Source: Halolamina sp. CBA1230 (lineage in GTDB: Archaea; Halobacteriota; Halobacteria; Halobacteriales; Haloferacaceae). From it: 64,000 nucleotides of DNA. The stretch covers positions 62,001 to 126,000 of the forward strand of contig NZ_CP054588.1 of assembly GCF_002025255.2 (NCBI RefSeq), read 5' to 3'. A program made the translations under genes and the position numbers. Positions 51,316-59,772 of the stretch are shown piece after piece. The first letter of the stretch is position 1. Every line of letters starts with the position of its first letter. The notes beneath the pieces were generated by a model, which was not told where the DNA came from, searched no databases, and saw only the letters and a list, made by a program, of their open reading frames with translations.

Positions 51316-52557
51316 TTAGTCACCCGCGAGGGAGTCCTGGCTGGCGGCGCAGTTGTTCGGCCCGAGCTCCAGCGTGAACGCTTCCTCGTCGTCGACGGCG
51401 TTCTGCCCGAGGTTCGTCGCGATGATCTCCTCGTAGTTGGCCGGGCGGGGCGGCATGTCCGAGAGGATCAGGTCGACGAACTCGTCCTCGTCCATCGTGA
51501 GCGCGTCCATCTCCTCGACGAGCTCACCGATGGGCGCTGTGTAGGTGCCGTCCTCGGCGGGCTCAGCCGCGTCGCTGAAGTGCGCGCCACCGATCAGCGT
51601 GTCGTCGGGCAGCGTCAGGATGCGCTCCTGCAGGGACTCGTACAGCATGCGCGCCGCGTCGGGCGCGCCGTCGTCGCCCTCCTCGAGGTCGGGGCGGGCG
51701 ACGCTCTCGACGAACAGCCCGTCGCCGGTCGCGAGCAGGCTGTCGCCGACGAGGTAGGAGGTCATCCCGGTCGTGTGCCCGGGCGTGTAGACGGCCTCGA
51801 TCGTCGCGTCGCCGACCTCGAAGGTGTCGCCGTCCGCGGCTGTGGTCAGTTCGTCCGCGTCCTGCCGAGCTTGCGAGGCAGGGCTCGCGGAGCTTTGCTC
51901 CGCGGCGTAGGTGACGCCGCGGTCTACGGCGGCCTCGGGGATGACGCCCTCGACGCCCTCCGCGTCGAGGTCGCGAACCCCCGAGATGTGGTCGGCGTGG
52001 ATGTGGGTGTCCAGCGCGTACTGCAGGTCGACGCCGAGCTCGTCCGCATCCCCGAGGTAGCGGTCGGTGAACGCCCGCAGCGGGTCGATGATCGCGGCCT
52101 CCCCGTCGTCGTAGAGGAGGTAACCGAGACAGCCCGAGGAGGGACGCTGATACTGCAGCAGCGTCCCGGCGCCGTCGTAGCGCTCGACCTCGACGGCCTC
52201 GTAGATGCTCGCCCAGCCGTTCATCCCGTCCTCGAGGTGGTTCACGTCGTAGCCACGGTCGGCGAGCGTGCCCGCGACGAACTCGCTGGCGCCGCCTTTC
52301 GCACACAGGACGGTCACCTCGCGATCGTCGGGGATCTGCTCGAGGACATCGTCGTCGATCTCGTCCTCGAGGAATTCGAAGTACGGGACGTTGATCGACG
52401 TGACGTTCTCGCCGTCGATGCGCCACTCCTCGTAGTCCGATTGCATACGCGCGTCGAGGAGCGTGACGTCCTCGCCGGCGTCGATGTGATCCTTCAGCGT
52501 TTCCGGGTCGACGGATTCCACGTCAGCGTCCGGAGTCGGGAAGTCGTCGGCGTTCAT
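51316..52557 (-). CDS. Rhodanese - metallo-beta-lactamase fusion (persulfide dioxygenase type)
   Basis: 413 residues. N-terminal rhodanese (~15-115): VTLLDARMQSDYEEWRIDGE, the active-site loop TVLCAKGGASEF with Cys ~87. C-terminal MBL domain: THIHADHISG (~190), TPGHTTGMTSYLVG (~258), TGDGLFVES, GGAHFS (~322). The HxHxDH, H, D, H set binds one Fe(II) in ETHE1-like persulfide dioxygenases, which oxidise glutathione or protein persulfide to sulfite. Fusion to rhodanese supplies persulfide transfer. First gene of the minus-strand sulfur operon. Confidence 0.87.
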   Translation of the reverse strand: MNADDFPTPDADVESVDPETLKDHIDAGEDVTLLDARMQSDYEEWRIDGENVTSINVPYFEFLEDEIDDDVLEQIPDDREVTVLCAKGGASEFVAGTLADRGYDVNHLEDGMNGWASIYEAVEVERYDGAGTLLQYQRPSSGCLGYLLYDDGEAAIIDPLRAFTDRYLGDADELGVDLQYALDTHIHADHISGVRDLDAEGVEGVIPEAAVDRGVTYAAEQSSASPASQARQDADELTTAADGDTFEVGDATIEAVYTPGHTTGMTSYLVGDSLLATGDGLFVESVARPDLEEGDDGAPDAARMLYESLQERILTLPDDTLIGGAHFSDAAEPAEDGTYTAPIGELVEEMDALTMDEDEFVDLILSDMPPRPANYEEIIATNLGQNAVDDEEAFTLELGPNNCAASQDSLAGD

Positions 52558-52811
52558 GTTGTGCAGTCGCTTCTACCGGATGGATGTACAAAAGGATTTG
52601 CATAGTAATTCCCTTTCTGGACAATACTAATCCGGACTTGTTCGCTCCCGCTCGTGACAGTTTATGCGACCACGTGCGTCAAAGCTCCTATACTCCGGGT
52701 AGAGACTACATCAAGCAGTTGTTTGTAGTTTCCACAAGGATCGACAATCTTTTACTTGGGGAGGAGGTATTGTGCGATAGCTCCAATACAGACCCACGGA
52801 GCAGATAACCA
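52558..52811. promoter_or_regulatory. Divergent promoter region with repeated GTATTGTGC-type motifs
   Basis: 254 nt between the persulfide dioxygenase (minus) and TusA (plus). GGACAATACTAA at 52619-52630 and GGTATTGTGC at 52766-52775 are opposite orientations of the motif that brackets the DUF7512-TauE promoter. The latter lies 37-46 nt before TusA's ATG. They could be operators for a common regulator, with the HTH at 45799 the nearest candidate. Confidence 0.55.
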
Positions 52812-53057
52812 ATGAGTGCTGAATTCGACATCGCGGAGACGCTCGACGTCAAAGGTGCATCGTGTCCCATGCCAGTGGTGAAGACGAAGTCCGCTATCGA
52901 CGACCTCGCTGAAGGTGAGGTCCTCGAAGTGCTGGCGACCGATCCCGGGAGCATGAGCGACATCGACGGCTGGGCGTCCGGCACCGAGGGCGTCGAGCTC
53001 GTCGACCAGGAGGAAGGCGACGACGTGTACAAACACTACGTCCGCAAGACGGAGTAA
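52812..53057 (+). CDS. TusA-family sulfurtransferase
   Basis: 81 residues. LDVKGASCPMPVVKTKSAID (~10-29) holds the CPxP motif whose cysteine carries persulfide sulfur. It keeps the two-layer alpha/beta plan (GEVLEVLATDPGSMSDIDGW). It ends 2 nt before the DsrE-like gene, so they form an operon. It hands sulfur between the TsuA-like importer, the rhodanese domain and DsrE. Confidence 0.9.
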   Translation: MSAEFDIAETLDVKGASCPMPVVKTKSAIDDLAEGEVLEVLATDPGSMSDIDGWASGTEGVELVDQEEGDDVYKHYVRKTE

Positions 53058-53059
53058 CG

Positions 53060-53632
53060 ATGAGTACGGACACACCCGACGCGCCGGCCGACGACGCGCC
53101 TTCGCGTGCGGAACTGGCCGCGCGCGTCGACGAACTGGAGGACGCGCTCGCCGAGGCCACCAGCGAGGACGCCGGCAAGAAGATGAGCATCATCGCCACG
53201 AAGGGCACCCTCGACATGGCGTATCCGCCGCTCATCCTCGCGAGCACCGCCGCCGCCTTCGACTACGACGTGACCGTCTTTCACACGTTCTGGGGACTGG
53301 ACATCCTCCACGAGGAGCGCTCCAAGAACCTGAAGCTCAGCTCCGTCGGCAACCCCAACATGCCGGTGCCGAACGCCGTCGCCGCGCTCCCCGGGATGGA
53401 CCGCGTCACGACGAAGATGATGGAGAAGAAGATCTCCGACAACGACACGGCCACCATCGAGGAACTCATCGAGACGAGCCTCGACATGGGCGTGGAGTTC
53501 CAGGCCTGCCAGATGACGATCGACCTGATGGACTACGACGAGGCCGACTTCTATGACGGCGTCACCACCGGCGTCGGCGCCGCCACCGCTCTCCAGGATA
53601 TGGCCGACGCCGACATCCAACTGCTCGTGTAA
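53060..53632 (+). CDS. DsrE/DrsH-like sulfur carrier protein
   Basis: 190 residues. After a ~40-residue coiled N-terminus (RAELAARVDELEDALAEATS) comes a DsrE/F-like fold: MSIIATKGTLDMAYPPLILA, VTVFHTFWGLDIL, and GVEFQACQMTIDLM, with the conserved Cys (~147) of the family. It transfers sulfur with TusA. Coupled to tusA (2 nt). Confidence 0.87.
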   Translation: MSTDTPDAPADDAPSRAELAARVDELEDALAEATSEDAGKKMSIIATKGTLDMAYPPLILASTAAAFDYDVTVFHTFWGLDILHEERSKNLKLSSVGNPNMPVPNAVAALPGMDRVTTKMMEKKISDNDTATIEELIETSLDMGVEFQACQMTIDLMDYDEADFYDGVTTGVGAATALQDMADADIQLLV

Positions 53633-53661
53633 CGAGGAAGTGCCGTGACGGCCGTTGCCGC

Positions 53662-55278
53662 CTACCCCTGCCCGACCATCGAGTCCTCGTCCGCCCACTC
53701 CTCCTCGCGGAGTTCGTACTTCTGTACCTTCCCGGTCGCAGTCGTCGGGAGATCCGTGACGAACTCGACACGCCGGATCGCTTTGTACGTCGCGAGGTTC
53801 TCGCGGGTGAACGCGACGAGATCGTCCGCAGTGACGCCCGGGTTGTCTGGGTCACCGGACTCGGGGACGACGAACGCCTTCGGCGTCTCGCCCCAGTCGT
53901 CGTGTGGCGACGGGATGACGGCGACGTCGCTCACCTCGGAGTGGTCGAACAGCGTGTCCTCGAGTTCGATGCTGGAGATGTTCTCGCCCCCGGAGATGAT
54001 GATGTCCTTCTTCCGGTCCTGGATGGAGAGGAACCCGTTCTCGTCGACGACCGCGAAGTCTCCCATGTGGTAGTAGCCTTCGAGCCGCTCGTTGAACGCT
54101 TCCTCCGTGGCGTCGGGCTTGTTCCAGTACCCTTCCATCACCTGGTTCCCGCTGACGACGATCTCGCCGATCGTCTCGTCGTCCCAGGGAACGTCCTCGC
54201 CGTTCTCGTCGACGACCCGGACTTCGGTGCCGAGGAACCCGATCCCCTGGCGTTTCTTCAGCGAGTAGCGGTTCTCGTCGTCGAGGAGTCGTCCGGCTTC
54301 CGACGTGGTGATCAGGGGGCCGGTTTCGGTGGCACCGTAGACGTGCACGAGGTCCCAGCCGAACTCGTCCTCGACAGTGCGGATGGTCGCCTCGGGTGGG
54401 GCACTGCCGGCGGTCGCGGCACGAACGGGCTCGTCCCCGGTGGTTTCGACGTCGTTGTCCGCGTAGTAGTCCTGGAGCATGTTCAGGACCGTCGGCGCCG
54501 CACAGAGGTAGGAGACGTTCTCGGTCCGGATGGTCTCGAAGATGTCGGCGGCGTCGACGCCGCGCGTGCAGACGTGAACCGCGCCGGCGCCGGTGACGGA
54601 GAAGATGTGCCCCCAGCCGTTGACGTGGAACATCGGGAGCGTCCAGAGGTACGTGTCGGTGTCGCAGATGTTCTGGTGGTAGGCGACGAGATAGGAGTGC
54701 AGCGTCTCGTTGCGGTGCGTACGGCAGACGCCCTTTGGATCGCCCGTCGTCCCCGACGTGTAGTTGATGGTGATGACGTCGCTCTCGTCCATCTCCGGGC
54801 GGTCGTACGACGGCGACGTGTCCGCGAGGCGGTCGTCGACGTCCGCCCAGTCGCCCTCGACGGCGTCCGCGTCGTTCGTGAGGAACGTCTCCACGGGAAC
54901 GGCGTCCCGAACTGCTTCGATCTTCTCGGCGTACGCGTAGTCCGCGTAGATCGCGGTGACACCGGCGTCGTTCAGGATGTACTCGAAGTCCTCGGGCGTG
55001 AGGCGATAGTTGAGCGGCGTGTGGACGGCGCCGACCTGCATCGCGCCGTAGGCGGCTTCGAGGTGGTAGTGCGTGTTCGGATCGAGGACGGCGACGCGGT
55101 CGCCCTTCTCGACGCCGCGCTGCTGGAGGAGCGCGGAGAACCGGTCGACGCGGTCGCCGAGCTCGTCGTACGTGTAGCGCTCCCCCGTGGCTGTGACGAC
55201 CCCGGTCTCGTCGCCGTAGTAGTTGCGTGCGCGGTCGAGAAAGTTAGTGACGAGGAGTGGTCGCTCCATTTCTGGCAT
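53662..55278 (-). CDS. Acyl-CoA synthetase (AMP-binding enzyme)
   Basis: 538 residues of the ANL superfamily. A3 P-loop NYTSGTTGDPKGVCRTH (~172), A5 VYGATETGP (~315), A7 YYHMGDFAVVDENGFLSIQD with RKKDIIISGGENI (A8, ~430), and the C-terminal catalytic lysine in TGKVQKYELRE (~520). It activates a carboxylate as acyl-AMP and then acyl-CoA. Chain length cannot be judged. It is intact and convergent on the DsrE gene. Confidence 0.9.
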   Translation of the reverse strand: MPEMERPLLVTNFLDRARNYYGDETGVVTATGERYTYDELGDRVDRFSALLQQRGVEKGDRVAVLDPNTHYHLEAAYGAMQVGAVHTPLNYRLTPEDFEYILNDAGVTAIYADYAYAEKIEAVRDAVPVETFLTNDADAVEGDWADVDDRLADTSPSYDRPEMDESDVITINYTSGTTGDPKGVCRTHRNETLHSYLVAYHQNICDTDTYLWTLPMFHVNGWGHIFSVTGAGAVHVCTRGVDAADIFETIRTENVSYLCAAPTVLNMLQDYYADNDVETTGDEPVRAATAGSAPPEATIRTVEDEFGWDLVHVYGATETGPLITTSEAGRLLDDENRYSLKKRQGIGFLGTEVRVVDENGEDVPWDDETIGEIVVSGNQVMEGYWNKPDATEEAFNERLEGYYHMGDFAVVDENGFLSIQDRKKDIIISGGENISSIELEDTLFDHSEVSDVAVIPSPHDDWGETPKAFVVPESGDPDNPGVTADDLVAFTRENLATYKAIRRVEFVTDLPTTATGKVQKYELREEEWADEDSMVGQG

Positions 55279-55520
55279 ATCAAATCGACGTTCGTGGCAT
55301 AACCTTTGGGATCGGGGTGAGTTTCGGATAGGAACGTCGACGACTCACAGAAGTTGCGTTCAGCCCTCCCGAGACAGTGGTAACAGGTTTGTTTGAGCCT
55401 TTCTACCGGTCCCCCTTCCGTCCACATCTCCGCTCAAATCGTGCCTCTGAACGCAGATCTTCGGTCCGCTCCTCGGAAGGATCACGAATCTTTTTGTCGT
55501 TAGTTGACGAATTGGCGTCC

Positions 55521-56201
55521 GTGAATCCACGGAAGGGGTTTCTTCTCACGCTCGTCGCCGTCCTTCTCACCCTGTCCGGTATGCTGATCCAGCCGTTTCT
55601 CCAGTACGTTCTCGGTGCCGTCCTTCTCGCCTATCTGCTCTATCCGCTCCAACTCCGTTTCGAAGAGCACGCGTCCTCGATGGTGACGGCGTTCTCGCTC
55701 GTCGTGCTGGCAGTCGTCGGATTCGTCGCACCGTTAGTCGTCGTCCTCGGAGCGGTCGCCGACAGCGCCGAACGGGTTCTCCAAGACGTCGAGACGAACG
55801 GGATACCGATCGAAGAGATCGAATCCCGGATCGAGGAACTCACTGGACAGCAGATCGATATCCTCGGGGAACTCGCCGGCTCCGGGCGGGAGGTCGGGGC
55901 GGTCGTGTTCGACATGTCGATCGACGCGTTCGGGACGGTCACGTTCCACCTCATCGGCGTCGCGCTGGCGTTGTTCCTCCTCTACTACCTTCTCAAAGAC
56001 GGTGACGAGCTGCTGGACTGGCTTACCCGAATGGTCCCGCTTCCGACGGACATTCAGCGTGAGCTGCACACCGAAATCAACGGCGTGATGTGGGGCGGTC
56101 TCTTCGGGCACGTTTTCGTCGCCCTCGTCCAAGGCGTCGTCGCCGGAATCGGGCTCGCAGTGGCCGGTGTTCCGAGTGCGGTGTTTTGGACGGCCGTCGT
56201 A
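55521..56201 (+). pseudogene. AI-2E family transporter, 5' portion, interrupted by a tnpB element
   Basis: 227 codons from GTG 55521: several TM helices (FLLTLVAVLLTLSGMLIQPF; LGAVLLAYLLYPLQLRF; TAFSLVVLAVVGFVAPLVVV) and a soluble region with an amphipathic coil (IEEIESRIEELTGQQIDILG), typical of the AI-2E/PerM exporter family. The frame breaks after FWTAVV at 56201, where the insertion begins. The continuation starts MIVLAMVP at 57589. Confidence 0.82.
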
Positions 56202-56207
56202 AGTTAA

Positions 56208-56227
56208 CCCACGGCTAAAGCCGTGGG
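56208..56227 (-). mobile_element. Right-end hairpin of the tnpB element overlapping the tnpB stop
   Basis: 9-bp perfect stem with AA loop. The TAG stop codon (56215-56217) is inside the stem. Likely part of the guide-proximal structure of the omega RNA. Confidence 0.7.
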
Positions 56228-57444
56228 CTTTCACCATGGACTCCCGCTCTAGCCGAATCCGGCAGGGGTTTGACCCCGTTCGCGTTCAGCATCCCGGTGT
56301 TCAAGCGCACACCTACGGGTGCGCCTCCCTCGCCCCCAGTTTGGTTGCGAAGGAGTCTGTAGCCGATGTTCTTGGCCGCGTTGTAGTCCGCGTGATTCTC
56401 ATACCCACAGGACTGACAGCAAAACGTGTCCTGCGACGGGCGGTTGTCCTCGTGGGTGATCCCACACGACGAACACCGCCGCGACGTGTTCTTCGGGTTC
56501 ACCTGCTCGACATGGATACCGCGTTCCTCGGCTTTGTACGAAACGTACTCGTACAGGCGGCGGAACGCCCACTCGTGGAACTGACGGGCGTTTGGCATCC
56601 GATCACGGATACCCGTCAGGTTCTCGAAGGCGATTACCGTACAGCCATTCCGAGCGGCCTCACCGACGAGTTCGTTTGCAACTCGGTGAAGGTACTGCTC
56701 GAAACGCCCCGTCTCCTTGTGCCCGACCGCTTGGACGTTCTCGTGGGCCCACCGTGTTCCACACTCTTGGAGAGATTTGCGGCGCTCGATGTACTCCTGT
56801 CGCCAGTGGGTGAGTTCGTCGGAAGACCAGAACACGCCGGTCGACGTGACAGCGATGTTCTCGACCCCGAGGTCCACGCCAAGAATCGTTCCGTTCTCGG
56901 CTGGTTCGGGGTCGTCCACGTCCGCCTTTGTTCGGACATGGAGGTAGAAGTCGCCACGACGGTAGTGGAGTGTCGCGCCAGTCATCTCCCACTCGGCAGA
57001 GCAGAGGTACTCCGAGTGGGGCGTGTCACGGTTCTTGTCGGGCAAGACGTACTCGACGGTGACGCGCCCATCAACGGTGGACAACGAAGCGTGGTCGTCG
57101 TAGAACGTGGCGTTGCGCTGGTTGTATTCGCAAAACGGCGTCGTGAACGTCGGCAACGAGGCGTACTCACCATTCGCCCACGTGGCGACCACGCTATCGA
57201 GCGCATCGACAGCACGGTCACGAGCCGATTGCACGTGGTTGCTGTGGAGTCGCGTCTGCTCGCGTACCTCGTCGTAGGTTATCTCGTGGAGGACGGACTT
57301 GCGGGTTTCAGCCCACTCGCCGTCCCACGCGGCGTCTACGACGTAGTTCGCGGCCCACAGAAACTCGTCAATCGTCTCCTGCAGCAGGTCCGCCTGTTCG
57401 TCGGTTACATCAAGTTTGACCGGGACGGTGCGGCGGACCTCCAT
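56215..57444 (-). CDS. tnpB: TnpB RNA-guided endonuclease of IS1341-type element
   Basis: 409 residues from ATG 57444 (the track start is 3 codons earlier). Ruv[17 protein letters not shown] (~residue 190, catalytic Asp). Ruv[17 protein letters not shown] (Glu, ~268). Zinc finger: [24 protein letters not shown] (four Cys, ~330-355). Ruv[16 protein letters not shown] (Asp, ~360). All catalytic residues are present. The stop codon lies inside the right-end hairpin. By analogy with studied TnpBs an omega RNA would be transcribed across the 3' end and use the adjacent AI-2E sequence as guide. Confidence 0.9.
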   Translation of the reverse strand: MEVRRTVPVKLDVTDEQADLLQETIDEFLWAANYVVDAAWDGEWAETRKSVLHEITYDEVREQTRLHSNHVQSARDRAVDALDSVVATWANGEYASLPTFTTPFCEYNQRNATFYDDHASLSTVDGRVTVEYVLPDKNRDTPHSEYLCSAEWEMTGATLHYRRGDFYLHVRTKADVDDPEPAENGTILGVDLGVENIAVTSTGVFWSSDELTHWRQEYIERRKSLQECGTRWAHENVQAVGHKETGRFEQYLHRVANELVGEAARNGCTVIAFENLTGIRDRMPNARQFHEWAFRRLYEYVSYKAEERGIHVEQVNPKNTSRRCSSCGITHEDNRPSQDTFCCQSCGYENHADYNAAKNIGYRLLRNQTGGEGGAPVGVRLNTGMLNANGVKPLPDSARAGVHGESPRL

Positions 57445-57549
57445 ATTCATCACAACAATATCTATGATTAAAAGTATTAATATAGTCCGGTGGGGGAGTC
57501 AGCCTGCCACCAGCAACGGTAGTAATGTAATCAAGCGAACGCGCTTCCT

Positions 57550-57569
57550 CCCACCCCTAAAGGGGTGGG
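57550..57569 (-). mobile_element. Left-end hairpin of the tnpB element
   Basis: CCCACCCCT AA AGGGGTGGG, 9-bp perfect stem followed by TTTCCGC. The hairpin at positions 1-24 has the same design. Confidence 0.7.
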
Positions 57570-57588
57570 TTTCCGCGCTGGTGCCGCT

Positions 57589-57927
57589 ATGATCGTCCTG
57601 GCTATGGTCCCCCTCGTCGGGACGATTCCGATCTGGGGTGGAGCGGTGGGCTATCTCTATCTTACGGGGGAACCGGCTGTTGCTGCGGGATTGTTCGTCT
57701 ACAGCGTGATTATCGTCGGGCTTACCGATGACTACCTCCGTCCGTTCGCCGTGAACAGGTACGCGAAACTCAACCCCGCCGTCATTCTTCTCGGTATCCT
57801 CGGCGGGGGGTACGCGTTCGGCGTCATGGGGCTGTTTTTCGGTCCAGTCGTTCTCGGCGCGCTCAAAGCTACTCTCCGTGTTAGCTCCGAGAACTGGTCT
57901 CGCCTCGACGGGGGAGAAACCGGCTGA
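57589..57927 (+). pseudogene. AI-2E family transporter, 3' portion
   Basis: Begins MIVLAMVPLVGTIPIWGGAV, the conserved TM block following the FWxxVM point of the family, then VGLTDDYLRPFAVNRYAKLN, GILGGGYAFGVMGLFFGPVV, stop at 57927. Joined to 55521-56201 it gives a ~339-residue protein, the normal family length. Confidence 0.8.
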
Positions 57928-58047
57928 TCGTCTTTCCCGTCCGTTTCGAGGACGACGCCGACGCGCTGCTGGACAAGCCGAAGCTCGGACAGTGCGACCT
58001 CGGCGGCTGTCGAGCCGATCCGTTTTCAGTTCGTTAGCGCGGAGGGG

Positions 58048-58329
58048 TCAGCCCCGTTCGAGATAGAGGGAGTACAGGACGATCGCCAGTCCGACCGCCA
58101 CGAGGGCGCTGTTGATCAGGATACCCATCTCCAGCGAAACCGCGAGGAGCTGGTGGGCGATCCCCCCCAACAGGGTGCCGAAGGTGACGATCCCGAACCC
58201 GACACCGAGCGCCTTGAGCGACGGCGCGCCCGTGTTCCGGTACGCTCTGAACGCGATGTACGTGATCCCGCTTCCGAGGAGGAGGATCAGCGTCTTGACG
58301 ACGACGATGGCGGGTTCGACCCAGATCAC
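58048..58329 (-). CDS. DUF7521-type small membrane protein, second copy
   Basis: 93 residues with three TM helices (AIVVVKTLILLLGSGITYIA; ALGVGFGIVTFGTLLGGIAH; ILINSALVAVGLAIVLYSLY). It overlaps the upstream HTH gene by 4 nt. The same partnership exists at 42430-43059, so the two-gene module is duplicated in this genome. Confidence 0.75.
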   Translation of the reverse strand: MIWVEPAIVVVKTLILLLGSGITYIAFRAYRNTGAPSLKALGVGFGIVTFGTLLGGIAHQLLAVSLEMGILINSALVAVGLAIVLYSLYLERG

Positions 58330-58697
58330 AGCTCCTCACCCATCTTCGACCAGATATCCGCCAGCCGTTCGTCGGCGCTCCGCGACGGCCGCTCGACCGA
58401 CACCGAGAAGCGGTCGGCCTCGTCGATAGAGATCGTCACGTCGTCGAAGTCGCGTTCGTACTTCGTGGTTCGCCCCCCGCCGGGGTTGATCGTCTCCCGT
58501 TCCCGGAGCAGCGAGGCGTCGGTGAGGAGTTCGAGCTTGCGGTACAGTGTCGATCTGGGGATATCGCACGCGTCCCTGAGTTCGATTGCGGTCATGGGTT
58601 CGGCAGTTCGCTTCAGGATCGCCCGGCAGTCGTCGTCGTCCAGCGCGTCGAGGACTGTCTGCAACGATGGAACGTCCTCGGAAGACACGCGTACCAT
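58326..58697 (-). CDS. Winged-helix regulator, partner of the DUF7521 protein
   Basis: 123 residues from ATG 58697 (the longer upstream frame is unconvincing). HTH: MTAIELRDACDIPRSTLYRK, LELLTDASLLRERETINPGG (wing), then ERDFDDVTISIDEADRF as the dimerisation strand. It aligns in plan with the regulator at 42430: same HTH spacing, PGG wing and I-D-x-A tail. The 4-nt overlap with the membrane gene suggests a coupled sensor/regulator pair. Confidence 0.78.
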   Translation of the reverse strand: MVRVSSEDVPSLQTVLDALDDDDCRAILKRTAEPMTAIELRDACDIPRSTLYRKLELLTDASLLRERETINPGGGRTTKYERDFDDVTISIDEADRFSVSVERPSRSADERLADIWSKMGEEL

Positions 58698-58827
58698 CGT
58701 TCGAAGTTGGCCACTCACCGGGAAAGGCTGCCCGGTATCGGCGCTGGTCGCGCCGGGGGGCAGTCGTCCGCCGGCAGAAACGGTGTGGTCGTGCACGGCG
58801 AGTCGGAGGCGACCCCGTCGCCGTGGA

Positions 58828-59436
58828 TTAGCCCGAGAACTCGCTGTAGGAGACCGACCCCTGGTCGACGATCGTCCCGCTTTCCGGCACGTCGCCGTCC
58901 GGCGGCATGCTCCCCTCGGCCGGACCGCCCGGCTCGCCGACGACGACCCGGCCGACCATGCCGAGGCTCTTGTGCGGGATACAGAAGTAGTCGTACGTGC
59001 CGCTCGTCTCGAAGGTGTGTTCGAACGTCGCCCCCTCCTCGGTCAGGGTGCCGCTGTTGAACGCCGACGCCCCTTCGGGGATGCGCGTCACCGAGGCGCT
59101 GTCGTTGGACTCGTCGTACGCCGTCGCGGAGTGATTCCCGCTGACGTTCTCGAACGTGACAGTCGTACCGGGCTCGACAGAGAGCCCGATCGGGTCGAAG
59201 TAGTACTCACCTCCCTCGGTCTGCATCTCCACCGTCGTCCCGCCGCCGGTCGAGGGTGCTTCCGTCCCGTCCGACGGCGTCTCCGTCCCCCCGTTCGACG
59301 GCGTCTCGGTTCCGCCGTTCGATGGTGCTTCCGTCTCGGTGTCCGTCTCCGTCGACGGACTGCTACAGCCCGCGAGCCCGGTCAGTCCGGCGGTCGCGGC
59401 GAACCCAGCAGCTTTCAGTACCTTTCGGCGTTCCAT
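58828..59436 (-). CDS. Halocyanin (blue copper lipoprotein)
   Basis: 202 residues. Twin-lysine/arginine N-terminus (MERRKVLKAAGF) and lipobox TGLAGC give a membrane-anchored lipoprotein. A Thr/Glu/Gly-rich linker with three ETPSNGG-like repeats (~30-65) follows. The cupredoxin domain has copper ligands His in NHSATA (~104), Cys and His in YFCIPHKS (~152, ~155) and Met in LGMVG (~159). It carries electrons outside the cytoplasmic membrane. It lies next to the mycofactocin locus, but no link is proven. Confidence 0.88.
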   Translation of the reverse strand: MERRKVLKAAGFAATAGLTGLAGCSSPSTETDTETEAPSNGGTETPSNGGTETPSDGTEAPSTGGGTTVEMQTEGGEYYFDPIGLSVEPGTTVTFENVSGNHSATAYDESNDSASVTRIPEGASAFNSGTLTEEGATFEHTFETSGTYDYFCIPHKSLGMVGRVVVGEPGGPAEGSMPPDGDVPESGTIVDQGSVSYSEFSG

Positions 59437-59772
59437 ACCCGCTTTTCGGCCCCCTGACTACAGGCCACTTCGGCGGAATCCTAGCCAATGGGAATCCGCG
59501 ATCAGTTGACCCCGTTCGCGACCGAAGACACTGCGGCAGTCGTTCGCCGCCGCCTCCCGATCCCGGCCGGCCCTCCGGAACCCCATCAGCGACCAGTTCG
59601 GGGCTCAACCATCGTCGCCGAGACTCGACGGAGCGTGTGCCGGACGTTGGTGGCAACAGAACACTTACCACTCGAGCGCGAGATAGCGCCAGGCAAGTAG
59701 ATGCGTCTATACGGAGTTTAATGGGGCCATCGTCACGGCGCCGTTCCACGCCGGCCTGTCGGAACCGACGAG
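59437..59772. other. Intergenic region, no gene recognised
   Basis: 336 nt between the halocyanin start and the mftE stop. Some frames are open, but none looks like a protein. It contains the halocyanin promoter region near 59450. Confidence 0.4.

Larger units (their letters stand above)
56202..57588 (-). mobile_element. Complete IS1341-type (IS200/IS605 family, tnpB-only) element
   Basis: ~1387 bp with subterminal hairpins at both ends: CCCACGGCT AA AGCCGTGGG (56208-56227, tnpB 3' side) and CCCACCCCT AA AGGGGTGGG (57550-57569, tnpB 5' side). No target duplication, as expected for single-strand transposition. No tnpA is inside, so mobility needs a helper. The flanks join to a perfect AI-2E reading frame, which sets the boundaries to within ~1-2 nt. 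Confidence 0.85.

Noticed and set aside
53902-55302. 466-codon plus-strand frame opposite the acyl-CoA ligase
   Set aside because: Shadow of the AMP-binding enzyme, valine/arginine-rich with no recognisable domain.
56236-57471. 411-codon plus-strand frame across the tnpB element
   Set aside because: Shadow of tnpB, whose RuvC and zinc-finger motifs are complete on the minus strand.
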